5,589 bases of DNA from Terriglobales bacterium (GTDB lineage Bacteria; Acidobacteriota; Terriglobia; Terriglobales; Gp1-AA117), in contig JASLFF010000388.1 of NCBI GenBank assembly GCA_030150795.1, forward strand, positions 1-5,589, read 5' to 3'. The first letter of the stretch is position 1. Each line of letters opens with the position of its first letter. Positions 1-5,589 of this stretch are shown here, one piece after another. The translations under genes and the position numbers were made by a program. The notes below the pieces were generated by a model. It ran no database searches. It saw only the letters and a list, made by a program, of their open reading frames with translations, and was not told the origin of the DNA.

Positions 1-1377
1 CATTTGATCGCGCTGGTGAGCGTAGATGCCGAGATGGACCACTTTGAAGCAGTAGCAGAAGGCTATGAAGAGGGTCTCGCGACATTTGTAGCCGGCGCCG
101 CGCGCGATGGCATGGCCAACCTGGCCAAGGTAGCTGCGGGCTTTGCGGCACAGCCTGCATCGGTTACGGCGATTGTGGGCGGCAGGTTGATTGACGGTAC
201 GGGCAAACCGGTGGTCGAAAATTCTGTTGTGATTTTGAAAGACGGGAAGATTGCGGCGGCTGGGCCAGCGGTGAGCATAACTGTTCCAGAAGGCGCGCAA
301 ATTGTGGACGCGCACGGAAAAAGCGTCCTGCCGGGATTGTGGGAGATGCACGCGCATTTTGAGCAGGTGGAGTGGGGGCCAATCTACCTTGCCACGGGTG
401 TCACCACGGCGCGCGATGTAGGCAACGAACGTGAATTTATTGTCGCCGCGCGTGATGCCATAGCCGCCGGCAAAGGGATTGGGCCCAGGCTGGTGATGGC
501 AGGCGTGGTGGACGGCAGCGGGCCGTTTTCATTGGGCGTGATTCGCGTTGACACACCCGAGCAGGCGCGAGACGAGGTGCAGAAATACAAAGCTGCCGGC
601 TTCCAGCAAATTAAAATCTATAGCTCAGTAAAGCCTGAGATTTTGAAAATTGTCGCGGCGGAAGCGCATCGGCTGGGTATGACCGTGACCGGGCACATCC
701 CATTCGGCATGAACGCGATTCAGGGAATCGAAGATGGAATGGACCAGATCAACCATGTGGAATATCTGACGCCTCTTATGGTGGACCCGAAATCGCACAC
801 CATTGATCCAGATGCACCGAACGTGAAGAAGGTGATTACGCTGCTGCTGGAACACCATATTGTTGTTGATGACACGCTGGCTTTGATGGAAATAATTCTG
901 CATCCGCTGGACCATCCGATTTCCGGCTTCGAGCCGGGCATTTTGAAAGTTGCGCCTGAGCTCAAAGAAGGGCTGGAGACAATAGGTACGCCGCCGGCGA
1001 AGGCGGAGCAATCCGCGGCTACGTTCCGCGCGATGGAGGCGACGGTGCGTCTGCTGCATCGGGCAGGTGTGCCGATCGTCGCCGGGACAGACCAGGCGGT
1101 GCCGGGCTTCAGCCTTGACCGCGAGATTGAACTCTACGTGCAAGCGGGATTCACTCCTATGGAAGCCATACAGGCCGCAACCCTTGTCCCAGCACGCGCA
1201 ATGGGAATGGAGAAAGACTCAGGGACAATTGAAGTTGGAAAGCGAGCCGACGTGATTCTGGTGGATGGTAATCCGCTGGCAAACATCAGCGACATTCGCA
1301 AAGTAAGCGCGGTATTTGCGGCAGGAAAAATGTATCAACCGGCGGCGTTGTGGAGTGCTGTGGGGTTCAAGCCGTAA
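1..1377 (+). CDS. Metal-dependent amidohydrolase, imidazolonepropionase-like (5' end outside window)
   Basis: Amidohydrolase-superfamily enzyme, probably hydrolysing a cyclic amide or peptide-like substrate; the substrate cannot be read from sequence. Numbering from the TTG at base 4, a small beta-sandwich begins near residue 55 (TAIVGGRLIDGTG) and the TIM-barrel follows. Visible metal-site residues are the HxH pair H116/H118, K204 in QIKIYSS (the position of the carboxylated lysine in this family), H231 in GHIPFG, H251 in NHVEYL and D363 in GTDQ. The C-terminus returns to the sandwich with the typical GTIEVGKRADVILVDGNPL. All expected ligands are present, so it should be active. The frame is open through base 1 and no convincing ribosome site precedes the TTG, the ATG at 34 or the ATG at 112, so the true start lies upstream. 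The first ~54 residues are helical-looking, do not match the sandwich, and may end a preceding domain. Many relatives are exported, but no signal peptide is visible here. Family assignment is confident; substrate is unknown. Confidence 0.88.
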   Translation, partial: HLIALVSVDAEMDHFEAVAEGYEEGLATFVAGAARDGMANLAKVAAGFAAQPASVTAIVGGRLIDGTGKPVVENSVVILKDGKIAAAGPAVSITVPEGAQIVDAHGKSVLPGLWEMHAHFEQVEWGPIYLATGVTTARDVGNEREFIVAARDAIAAGKGIGPRLVMAGVVDGSGPFSLGVIRVDTPEQARDEVQKYKAAGFQQIKIYSSVKPEILKIVAAEAHRLGMTVTGHIPFGMNAIQGIEDGMDQINHVEYLTPLMVDPKSHTIDPDAPNVKKVITLLLEHHIVVDDTLALMEIILHPLDHPISGFEPGILKVAPELKEGLETIGTPPAKAEQSAATFRAMEATVRLLHRAGVPIVAGTDQAVPGFSLDREIELYVQAGFTPMEAIQAATLVPARAMGMEKDSGTIEVGKRADVILVDGNPLANISDIRKVSAVFAAGKMYQPAALWSAVGFKP

Positions 1378-1398
1378 CGGGAGTAATGAAATGCTACC

Positions 1399-1426
1399 TT
1401 GCGGTTGTTCTCAAAAGGGATACAAT
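1399..1426 (+). promoter_or_regulatory. Candidate sigma-70 promoter of the MNT-HEPN module
   Basis: TTGCGG at 1399-1404 (three of six matches to TTGACA) and TACAAT at 1421-1426 (five of six matches to TATAAT) are separated by 16 bases. Transcription would begin around 1433-1436, only a few bases before the ATG at 1437, which implies a leaderless or nearly leaderless mRNA. The absence of a Shine-Dalgarno sequence in front of that ATG agrees with this. Seen by eye only; the -35 match is weak. Confidence 0.45.
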
Positions 1427-1433
1427 TGTTCTC
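1405..1433 (+). repeat. Direct repeat TTGTTCTC x2, 21-base period, possible operator
   Basis: The octamer TTGTTCTC occurs perfectly at 1405-1412 and again at 1426-1433. The 21-base centre-to-centre distance is two helical turns, so both copies face the same side of the DNA. One copy lies in the spacer between the -35 and -10 candidates; the other starts at the last base of the -10 and covers the predicted start site. This is where a repressor site would be expected, and the next gene encodes a winged-helix domain. The repeat is seen directly; its operator role is inference. Confidence 0.5.
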
Positions 1434-1436
1434 GTA

Positions 1437-2120
1437 ATGAGTACAATACCTCCTGCGTTATCTGATGTACTGTTCGGGCAAATCCGCGGCGGAGTTCTGG
1501 CACTGCTGTATGGGTGGGCCGATAAGGCGTTTTACGTGCGGCAGATCGCGCGACATATTGATGCGAGCGTCGGCGCTGTTCGACGGGAATTAGAAAAACT
1601 TGCCGCAGTGGATTTAATTGTCAGGACGTCAGTCGGGAACCTGGTCTTTTACCAAGTTAATCAAGGTCATCCCGTATTTTCTGAGATGCGGGCTTTGGTT
1701 AACAAGACGGTTGGCATATTCAATGCTCTGCGTTCCGCATTAGAGCCTTTGAGCGACCGAGTTAGTGTCGCTTTTGTGTATGGTTCAATAGCCCGCCAGG
1801 AAGAAAGAGCCGGCAGCGACATCGATCTCATGATCATCGGCAATGTTGAACTTGACGACGTTCTTGTCCGCCTGTCGGGAGCTGAAACCGCCGTGGGCCG
1901 AGCCGTGAACCCGACGGTATATTCAATTCGCGAGTTCAAGAGGAGATTGGAAGGTGGAAATCATTTCCTGAATGCTGTAATCGACGGCAAAAAAGTATTT
2001 TTGATTGGGACCGAAGATGAGCTTAGAAAAATGGCTGGAGTACGGATGGTTGAAGCGGGAGCCCAGCAGCGCAAACGAAATCAAAGCATTGCAAGGCATC
2101 GTGCAGCGAAGTCTCGATGA
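1437..2120 (+). CDS. Winged-helix DNA-binding / MNT-type nucleotidyltransferase fusion (probable antitoxin-regulator of HEPN partner)
   Basis: Protein of 227 residues. Residues ~15-75 form an ArsR/MarR-like winged helix (VLALLYGWADKAFYVRQIAR, then a recognition-helix region VGAVRRELEKL and a wing up to FYQVN). Residues ~105-165 form a minimal nucleotidyltransferase: G116-S117 in YGSIAR, then DID with D128 and D130, the NTP/metal-binding signature GSx10DxD. The third carboxylate usual in the fold is not evident; the matching strand reads NPTVY. Related winged-helix/MNT proteins, as I recall them, share that NPTxY strand. The ATG at 1437 is chosen because homologues begin close to the ALSDVLFGQ segment; upstream in-frame ATGs at 1350 and 1386 would add 29 or 17 residues without known homology and lie before the promoter candidate. 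The last 34 codons overlap the HEPN gene and encode a strongly basic tail (residues 212-227). In HEPN-MNT toxin-antitoxin systems the MNT protein neutralises the HEPN toxin, in characterised cases by AMPylating it; that role here is inferred from context. Confidence 0.85.
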   Translation: MSTIPPALSDVLFGQIRGGVLALLYGWADKAFYVRQIARHIDASVGAVRRELEKLAAVDLIVRTSVGNLVFYQVNQGHPVFSEMRALVNKTVGIFNALRSALEPLSDRVSVAFVYGSIARQEERAGSDIDLMIIGNVELDDVLVRLSGAETAVGRAVNPTVYSIREFKRRLEGGNHFLNAVIDGKKVFLIGTEDELRKMAGVRMVEAGAQQRKRNQSIARHRAAKSR

Positions 2121-2463
2121 TTCAAGAGTGGTCGGAATCTTTGCTGATCTGCGATTCATTGCTGCCTTCACCGCTGCGCTGACTGCGGCTACAATCGCTC
2201 TCCGCGCGTCCGGCTATCGTACCGTCACGCAAACCGGCCACCATGCCAAGATCATTGAATCTTTGGAACTCACCATCCATGCAGACTCCAAGCTGGTACA
2301 GAAGCTGAAGGTCCTAAGCAACAAGCGCAACAAATCTATTTACGACGCGGCGGGAGCTGTGTCGGACCAGGATCGGAAGGAGATAGTAAAGGTTGCAACT
2401 GAGCTGCATAGGCAGGTAACACTTTGGCTCAGCAAGTCACATCCCGAATTGCTGAAGGGCTAG
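2017..2463 (+). CDS. HEPN-domain protein, probable partner/toxin of the MNT protein
   Basis: All-alpha protein of 148 residues, starting at ATG 2017 ([12 protein letters not shown]). A GGGA stretch at 2007-2010 gives a weak ribosome site; a TTG at 2005 would add only four residues. The layout matches the HEPN proteins that follow winged-helix/MNT genes: an N-terminal [15 protein letters not shown] block, a central helix with [20 protein letters not shown] at residues 74-76, and the KRNKSIYD motif followed by VSDQD. Canonical HEPN RNases carry Rx4-6H, and HepT proteins RX4HXY. Here R104 is followed after four residues by Y109, not histidine. Relatives I recall also have arginine-asparagine then tyrosine here, so this is probably a subfamily trait and not decay. 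The start overlaps the MNT gene by 104 bases in the +1 frame, so the two are co-transcribed. The stop TAG shares CTAG with the convergent radical SAM gene. HEPN assignment is good; RNase activity is uncertain because of the tyrosine. Confidence 0.8.
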   Translation: MSLEKWLEYGWLKREPSSANEIKALQGIVQRSLDDSRVVGIFADLRFIAAFTAALTAATIALRASGYRTVTQTGHHAKIIESLELTIHADSKLVQKLKVLSNKRNKSIYDAAGAVSDQDRKEIVKVATELHRQVTLWLSKSHPELLKG

Positions 2464-3524
2464 TCGCCCATCACAGATTCTTCTTCGCGGGCAGCTTCAA
2501 TCTGGATGAGTTCCGGCCGGGGAGATGGATGGAAAGTGGTGTGCGATTCAAGGCCTTGCGGAGCGCGCCAGAAGTCGACGATTGAAGTCTGGTGGACGCA
2601 AGAAATGGTGCAGTTGGGCGCGCAGGATTTTTCGGTAAGAAATTCACGGCGGATATCGCCAACGGTATATTCAGCCAGCGGCGTGCCAGGATAGCCGCGC
2701 TGCTGAGAGCAGTAATGCACCAGCCCATTTTCGCAAACGTAAAGGTAGCGTGAGCCTGCGCGACAGCGCCAGCTATTAGGCCGGCCCAAAGCAATGTTGT
2801 TCTGGAACTGATTAAAGCGGGCATAACTGTGCTTGCCCAGCTTTTTCATCTCGGCAAAAACGGTTTGTGCCTCATGGTCGAGAGGCCGAAGCTGCCCGCT
2901 GCCGTCATGGATGATTCCCACTGTTGAGGTAAAGCCCAGTTCCACGGCGCGCTTGCCGATGGTGACGGCATCCCACTGCTCTTTTACGCCAGCGCCGATC
3001 ACGGAGTTGATGTTTACATGAAACTCGGCATGTTCACGTAGCCATTGCAGCTTTTTGTCCAGAACTTTAAGGGATTTCTTGGAAACATCGTCAGGTTTGA
3101 CGTTATCGATGGAGATCTGGAGATGATCGAGCCCGGCACGGTTTAACTGTTGAATACGCTGCGGCGTGAGCAGATAGCCGTTGGTGATCAGTCCGGCAAT
3201 GATCCCGTGGGATCGGATGCGGCGAATAATGTCATCAAGCTGTGGATGCAGCAAGGTCTCGCCGCCGCTGATGGTAATGAGCGTTGTGCCCAGCGCGGCC
3301 AGCTTGTCCACGCGGCGGTACATCTCTTCCAGCGGCACGGGATCAGAAAAATCGTCGTATTCATTGCAATAGGCACAGGAGAGATTGCAGCGCCGCATGG
3401 GAATGATGTGGACTTGAACTGGGTGGTCGGTCGAAAGCAGACCCTTCGTGATCATTTTGAGTTCGCGAAAAGTGCGGTGCGCGGCCTTGAGCCGGCGCCT
3501 GATCCTGAGTTTGAAGTCTGCCAT
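2460..3524 (-). CDS. Radical SAM protein with SPASM/twitch-like C-terminal cysteines, substrate unknown
   Basis: Protein of 354 residues from the ATG at 3524 ([12 protein letters not shown]). The radical SAM [4Fe-4S] motif CxxxCxxC is at C46/C50/C53 ([11 protein letters not shown]), followed by the SAM-binding SGGE at 86-89 and a normal partial TIM-barrel ([15 protein letters not shown]). The C-terminal part has C254, C264 and C272, with spacing Cx12Gx4C counted from C254, and then C301/C305/C309 as Cx3Cx3C. These resemble an auxiliary-cluster SPASM or twitch domain, although the second half lacks the textbook spacing. Such proteins often modify peptides or carry out cofactor-maturation chemistry, but no precursor peptide gene is visible and I do not assign a substrate. 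A GTG at 3557 would extend the N-terminus by 11 residues; neither start has a clear Shine-Dalgarno sequence, and the ATG gives the more family-like N-terminus. A TATGAT box (3543-3548 on the minus strand) lies 18 bases before the ATG but lacks a convincing -35 partner. Confidence 0.85.
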   Translation of the reverse strand: MADFKLRIRRRLKAAHRTFRELKMITKGLLSTDHPVQVHIIPMRRCNLSCAYCNEYDDFSDPVPLEEMYRRVDKLAALGTTLITISGGETLLHPQLDDIIRRIRSHGIIAGLITNGYLLTPQRIQQLNRAGLDHLQISIDNVKPDDVSKKSLKVLDKKLQWLREHAEFHVNINSVIGAGVKEQWDAVTIGKRAVELGFTSTVGIIHDGSGQLRPLDHEAQTVFAEMKKLGKHSYARFNQFQNNIALGRPNSWRCRAGSRYLYVCENGLVHYCSQQRGYPGTPLAEYTVGDIRREFLTEKSCAPNCTISCVHQTSIVDFWRAPQGLESHTTFHPSPRPELIQIEAAREEESVMGD

Positions 3525-3559
3525 GTATAAACTAGTTATTAGATCATAAACCGGCACGG

Positions 3560-3582
3560 AGCCGAGCAGGAACCTGCCGACC
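3560..3582 (-). other. Imperfect RNA hairpin between yip1-family gene and radical SAM gene
   Basis: Read on the minus strand, arms of about ten pairs enclose a TT loop: a perfect core GCAGG/CCTGC (3566-3570 with 3573-3577), then after a one-base bulge at 3565 further pairs G-C, C-G, U-G, G-C and G-U. The wobble pairs form only in minus-strand RNA; on the plus strand they are C-A mismatches, so a transcript of the thiL/yip1/radical SAM direction is the likelier carrier. No T-run follows, so it is not a typical intrinsic terminator. It could slow polymerase, stabilise mRNA ends or mean nothing. Confidence 0.3.
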
Positions 3583-3630
3583 GGGGCAAATTACCGGCTA
3601 AAGGGTTGAATTTGAAGGTTGTACCGCCTT

Positions 3631-4425
3631 TCATCCACGCAATGCGGCAATGGCCGCTCCGCCGAGTTTGACAATGAAATACCAGACAGCGACGGTTGCA
3701 ATGCCCGAGCCTATCGAAATCTTCTTTTTTGCATTGAGGGCAAAACCCATCCCGATCAATACGACAATCCACAGAGAAAATACGTCAACCGAAGTGAGCA
3801 TTGCGTATAGAAATTTCGAAGTCGTAGCCGGGTCCATAAAATGGGCAGGATTGGTCCCTATAGGATTGTCCATCCTGAAACCCTCAGGGTCCCCAAACAT
3901 CAGTGCGAAAATGGAGAGGATTGCCGCGAGAATTCCCGGCAACCATCCATACATCACAATTGCCATTGACTGACTGAAGGATACCTGAGCATCCATCATG
4001 AAATTGAAGGTACCCATCAGAACAGCCGCGGTGACCAATACATAGATCAAAATGAAGATGGGCGCAGCATATTCGCCGACCTTGAGGCCAATTGCAGTTC
4101 TAGCATAAGCCTGCTCTTGCTGAGCTGGATCCAGCTGCTGAATGGCTTTGTTACTGGCCAGCATAATGCGTGCAACCTGATCAAAGCCTACCTTTTTGTC
4201 AATCATGACAAAGAAAGCGATAGAGAAAATTGATATCAAGAGCAGCGGCACCCACCAACTGGCGTTTCGCCTGATGTCGGTAAACGTCTTGCTGGGCGCG
4301 ATAAACGTATTCACCAGGCGTTGCGGCTCAGAAAGGCCCGGGCCAGCCGGTTCGGGAGCGGCGGGTGAAGATGCGACTGGATACATGGGCGGCGGTGGCG
4401 GCGTTGGACCAGTTGGAGAGCTCAT
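3631..4425 (-). CDS. Yip1-family integral membrane protein
   Basis: Protein of 264 residues. The N-terminus (about 1-34) is rich in proline, alanine and glycine, with a run of prolines at 9-13, and is probably disordered and cytoplasmic. An amphipathic segment follows (LVNTFIAPSKTFTDIRR, typical of bacterial Yip1-family entries with an early F-x-xP-x-x-TF pattern). Five hydrophobic spans are visible at about 57-75, 119-140, 154-177, 205-230 and 236-256, the usual five-span Yip1 plan. A polar loop around residues 77-117 lies between the first two spans. The start is supported by a good ribosome site six bases upstream. It sits 54 bases after thiL on the same strand and 106 bases before the radical SAM gene. 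Bacterial members have no settled function; eukaryotic Yip1 proteins act in membrane trafficking, which cannot be transferred. Family call is reasonable from topology and N-terminal motif; function is unknown. Confidence 0.72.
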   Translation of the reverse strand: MSSPTGPTPPPPPMYPVASSPAAPEPAGPGLSEPQRLVNTFIAPSKTFTDIRRNASWWVPLLLISIFSIAFFVMIDKKVGFDQVARIMLASNKAIQQLDPAQQEQAYARTAIGLKVGEYAAPIFILIYVLVTAAVLMGTFNFMMDAQVSFSQSMAIVMYGWLPGILAAILSIFALMFGDPEGFRMDNPIGTNPAHFMDPATTSKFLYAMLTSVDVFSLWIVVLIGMGFALNAKKKISIGSGIATVAVWYFIVKLGGAAIAALRG

Positions 4426-4431
4426 AAACCA

Positions 4432-4435
4432 TCCT
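4432..4435 (-). promoter_or_regulatory. Ribosome binding site of the Yip1-family gene
   Basis: AGGA on the minus strand, within TAGGAT, is six bases from the ATG at 4425. It is the clearest Shine-Dalgarno sequence in the window and fixes this start. Confidence 0.6.
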
Positions 4436-4479
4436 ACGTTTCAATTTGTCGAAAGTTACTGTGTGTTTCGCCCAGACAA

Positions 4480-5433
4480 TCAATGTTGCCCTGCGAAATG
4501 TTCCCATCCACGTTGAGGCAGCGGCCTGACTTTGCCATTGTCACCCATAATCTGTATCGCTGAGGAGTAATCTCTGCGGTTCCTTATCTCACCGATCTCA
4601 GTGACCGTAACGCCGGCAATCTGGGAAGGAACTTTAGCTCGCTTGGGTGCTGTGAAAAGGAGTTCGTAATCTTCACCGCCGTGAAGAGCCAGATCAAGAT
4701 CTGCGTTTTTGGCAATGGGAACATTATTGGACAACAGAATAGCTGCCACTCCACTTTCGCTGCAAATATGGGCTAAATCGACAGAAAGACCATCGCTAAT
4801 GTCGATCATGGCAGTTGCAAGGCGATTTTTTCTGAGAAAACTTCCCACTTCAAGCCTGGGGGTTGGATGGAAATGAGGGTTGGATTTCATCGGTTTTACT
4901 GCCGTTCCAGCACTGAGCTGCTTGAGGGTTGCCGCTGAACTTCCTAAAGCCCCTGTGACGTAAATGCTATCCCCCGGCTTAGCCCCGGAACGTAGAACGG
5001 CCGTGCCGGCTGGAACCTGGCCAGTAACGATGATGTCTGCCGTGATCTGCGAGGCAGACGACACATCACCGCCTGCGAGCTGCACTTTATGGCGGCGCGC
5101 CAATGCGAGCAGACCGCGCAGAAACCCGTTAACCCAGGTTTCTGGCAGATCGGCGGGAAGGCCCAAAGACAGGAAACATGCCAGTGGTTCGCCACCCATG
5201 GCTGCAACGTCGCTCAGGCCTCGAGCAAGGCAACGATGTCCCACAGCTGCGGGAGGGTGCCATGCACGCCTGAAATGGACGTTTTCAATGCAGAGATCCG
5301 TAGTGACCAGAAGCTCAAATCCAGGTTTGGGGCGAAGGACAGCGCAATCGTCGCCGATCCCTGCCTTGACCGCACTGTTGGCAGATGACGCTGCCATCTT
5401 ACGAATTTGCTGAATGAGGCTTCTTTCTTTCAT
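4480..5433 (-). CDS. thiL: Thiamine-monophosphate kinase
   Basis: Cytoplasmic ATP-dependent enzyme that phosphorylates thiamine monophosphate to thiamine diphosphate, the last step of the biosynthetic pathway. The 317-residue length is normal for ThiL. Motifs in order: GIGDDCAV (25-32), TTD (44-46), ENVHF (50-54), LSDVAAMGG (73-81), the metal-binding GGDVSS (121-126), TGALG (160-164), HPTPR (189-193), DISDGL (211-216) and GGEDYELLF (252-260), then IGEI. Every expected aspartate is present and the gene is intact. The ATG at 5433 gives the usual start (MKERSLIQQI), although no Shine-Dalgarno sequence is evident before it. The gene is first of three co-directional genes. No other thiamine gene is visible and no TPP riboswitch fits in the visible upstream bases, so expression is likely not under the usual thiamine control here; this last point is limited by the window edge. 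Confidence 0.96.
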   Translation of the reverse strand: MKERSLIQQIRKMAASSANSAVKAGIGDDCAVLRPKPGFELLVTTDLCIENVHFRRAWHPPAAVGHRCLARGLSDVAAMGGEPLACFLSLGLPADLPETWVNGFLRGLLALARRHKVQLAGGDVSSASQITADIIVTGQVPAGTAVLRSGAKPGDSIYVTGALGSSAATLKQLSAGTAVKPMKSNPHFHPTPRLEVGSFLRKNRLATAMIDISDGLSVDLAHICSESGVAAILLSNNVPIAKNADLDLALHGGEDYELLFTAPKRAKVPSQIAGVTVTEIGEIRNRRDYSSAIQIMGDNGKVRPLPQRGWEHFAGQH

Positions 5434-5589
5434 TGATGCTGTTTCATAACTATGTGAAAATTATGGTCATTGAACCGTTCCAACTCCAAGTGCCCTACGA
5501 CCGGCAAAGTAGAAATCGGCCAATACCAAAGAAACGGAAGGACATGTCCGTTCACCGCTCAAACTCAACCATTCGCTGCCGACCTTCGT
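5434..5589. other. thiL upstream region, no clear gene
   Basis: This stretch holds the candidate thiL promoter. On the minus strand one frame enters from the right edge and reads EGRQRMVEFER before a TGA at 5552-5554, which could be the end of an upstream gene. Another minus-strand frame stays open for about 40 codons from the edge but has no recognisable content. Neither is long enough to call. Confidence 0.4.
5460..5489 (-). promoter_or_regulatory. Candidate sigma-70 promoter of thiL
   Basis: On the minus strand TTGGAG (5484-5489) and CATAAT (5460-5465, five of six matches to TATAAT) are separated by 18 bases. Transcription would start near 5453 and leave a leader of about 20 bases before the thiL ATG. 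Seen by eye; the -35 box is only partly consensus. Confidence 0.33.

Noticed and set aside
625..1143. 172-codon minus-strand open frame opposite the amidohydrolase
   Set aside because: It is antisense to conserved catalytic segments, has a low-complexity arginine/histidine-rich translation and no recognisable domain; it is a shadow of the real gene.
1350..1436. Upstream start for the winged-helix/MNT gene
   Set aside because: The extra residues from 1350 or 1386 have no family resemblance, the 1386 ATG has GGAG only two bases away, and the promoter candidate with its repeats would fall inside the coding region.
2460..3524. Radical SAM gene as a peptide-maturation (RiPP) cluster or as hpnH
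   Set aside because: No small precursor gene or transporter is adjacent, and the residues around the CxxxCxxC motif do not resemble HpnH.
3150..3530. 126-codon plus-strand open frame opposite the radical SAM gene
   Set aside because: It is antisense to the CxxxCxxC and SGGE region, which is clearly coding on the minus strand.
4426..4479. Terminator between thiL and the Yip1-family gene
   Set aside because: Only a short CGAAA/TTTCG inverted repeat with a long loop and no T-run is present, so it is not convincing.
4964..5413. 149-codon plus-strand open frame opposite thiL
   Set aside because: It lies wholly antisense to conserved ThiL motifs and its translation resembles no family.
5434..5589. 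TPP riboswitch upstream of thiL
   Set aside because: The visible leader from the candidate promoter is only about 20 bases and no THI-box-like conserved sequence is seen.

Overview
The window looks like a chromosomal segment of a soil bacterium. The protein styles suggest Acidobacteriota (Terriglobia-like): a metal-dependent amidohydrolase, a Yip1-family membrane protein with a proline-rich N-terminus, ThiL, and moderate GC content. This taxonomic call is inference from gene types, not from a marker gene. Five complete genes and one gene cut by the left edge fill almost the whole window. No RNA gene, insertion sequence, CRISPR array or prophage signal was seen.

Layout: 1-1377 (+) is the C-terminal part of an imidazolonepropionase-like amidohydrolase. 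1437-2120 (+) and 2017-2463 (+) form a tightly overlapping two-gene module: a winged-helix/nucleotidyltransferase (MNT) fusion followed by a HEPN-domain protein. 2460-3524 (-) is a radical SAM protein with extra C-terminal cysteine clusters. 3631-4425 (-) is a five-span Yip1-family membrane protein. 4480-5433 (-) is thiamine-monophosphate kinase (thiL). The last 156 bases hold the thiL upstream region, with a possible promoter and perhaps the last codons of another minus-strand gene.

The three minus-strand genes are co-directional (thiL, then yip1, then radical SAM) with gaps of 54 and 106 bases, so they could be one transcript. Only thiL has a firm pathway assignment. The plus-strand MNT-HEPN pair meets the radical SAM gene tail to tail, and both stop codons lie in a single CTAG.

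The most interesting part is the MNT-HEPN module. It has the organisation of a toxin-antitoxin locus of the HEPN-MNT class. The predicted antitoxin carries its own DNA-binding winged helix, and its promoter has a perfect 8-base direct repeat with 21-base periodicity that straddles a good -10 box, a plausible autoregulatory operator. The mRNA appears leaderless or nearly so, the two genes overlap by 104 bases, and the HEPN protein has tyrosine where the canonical HEPN RNase motif has its catalytic histidine.
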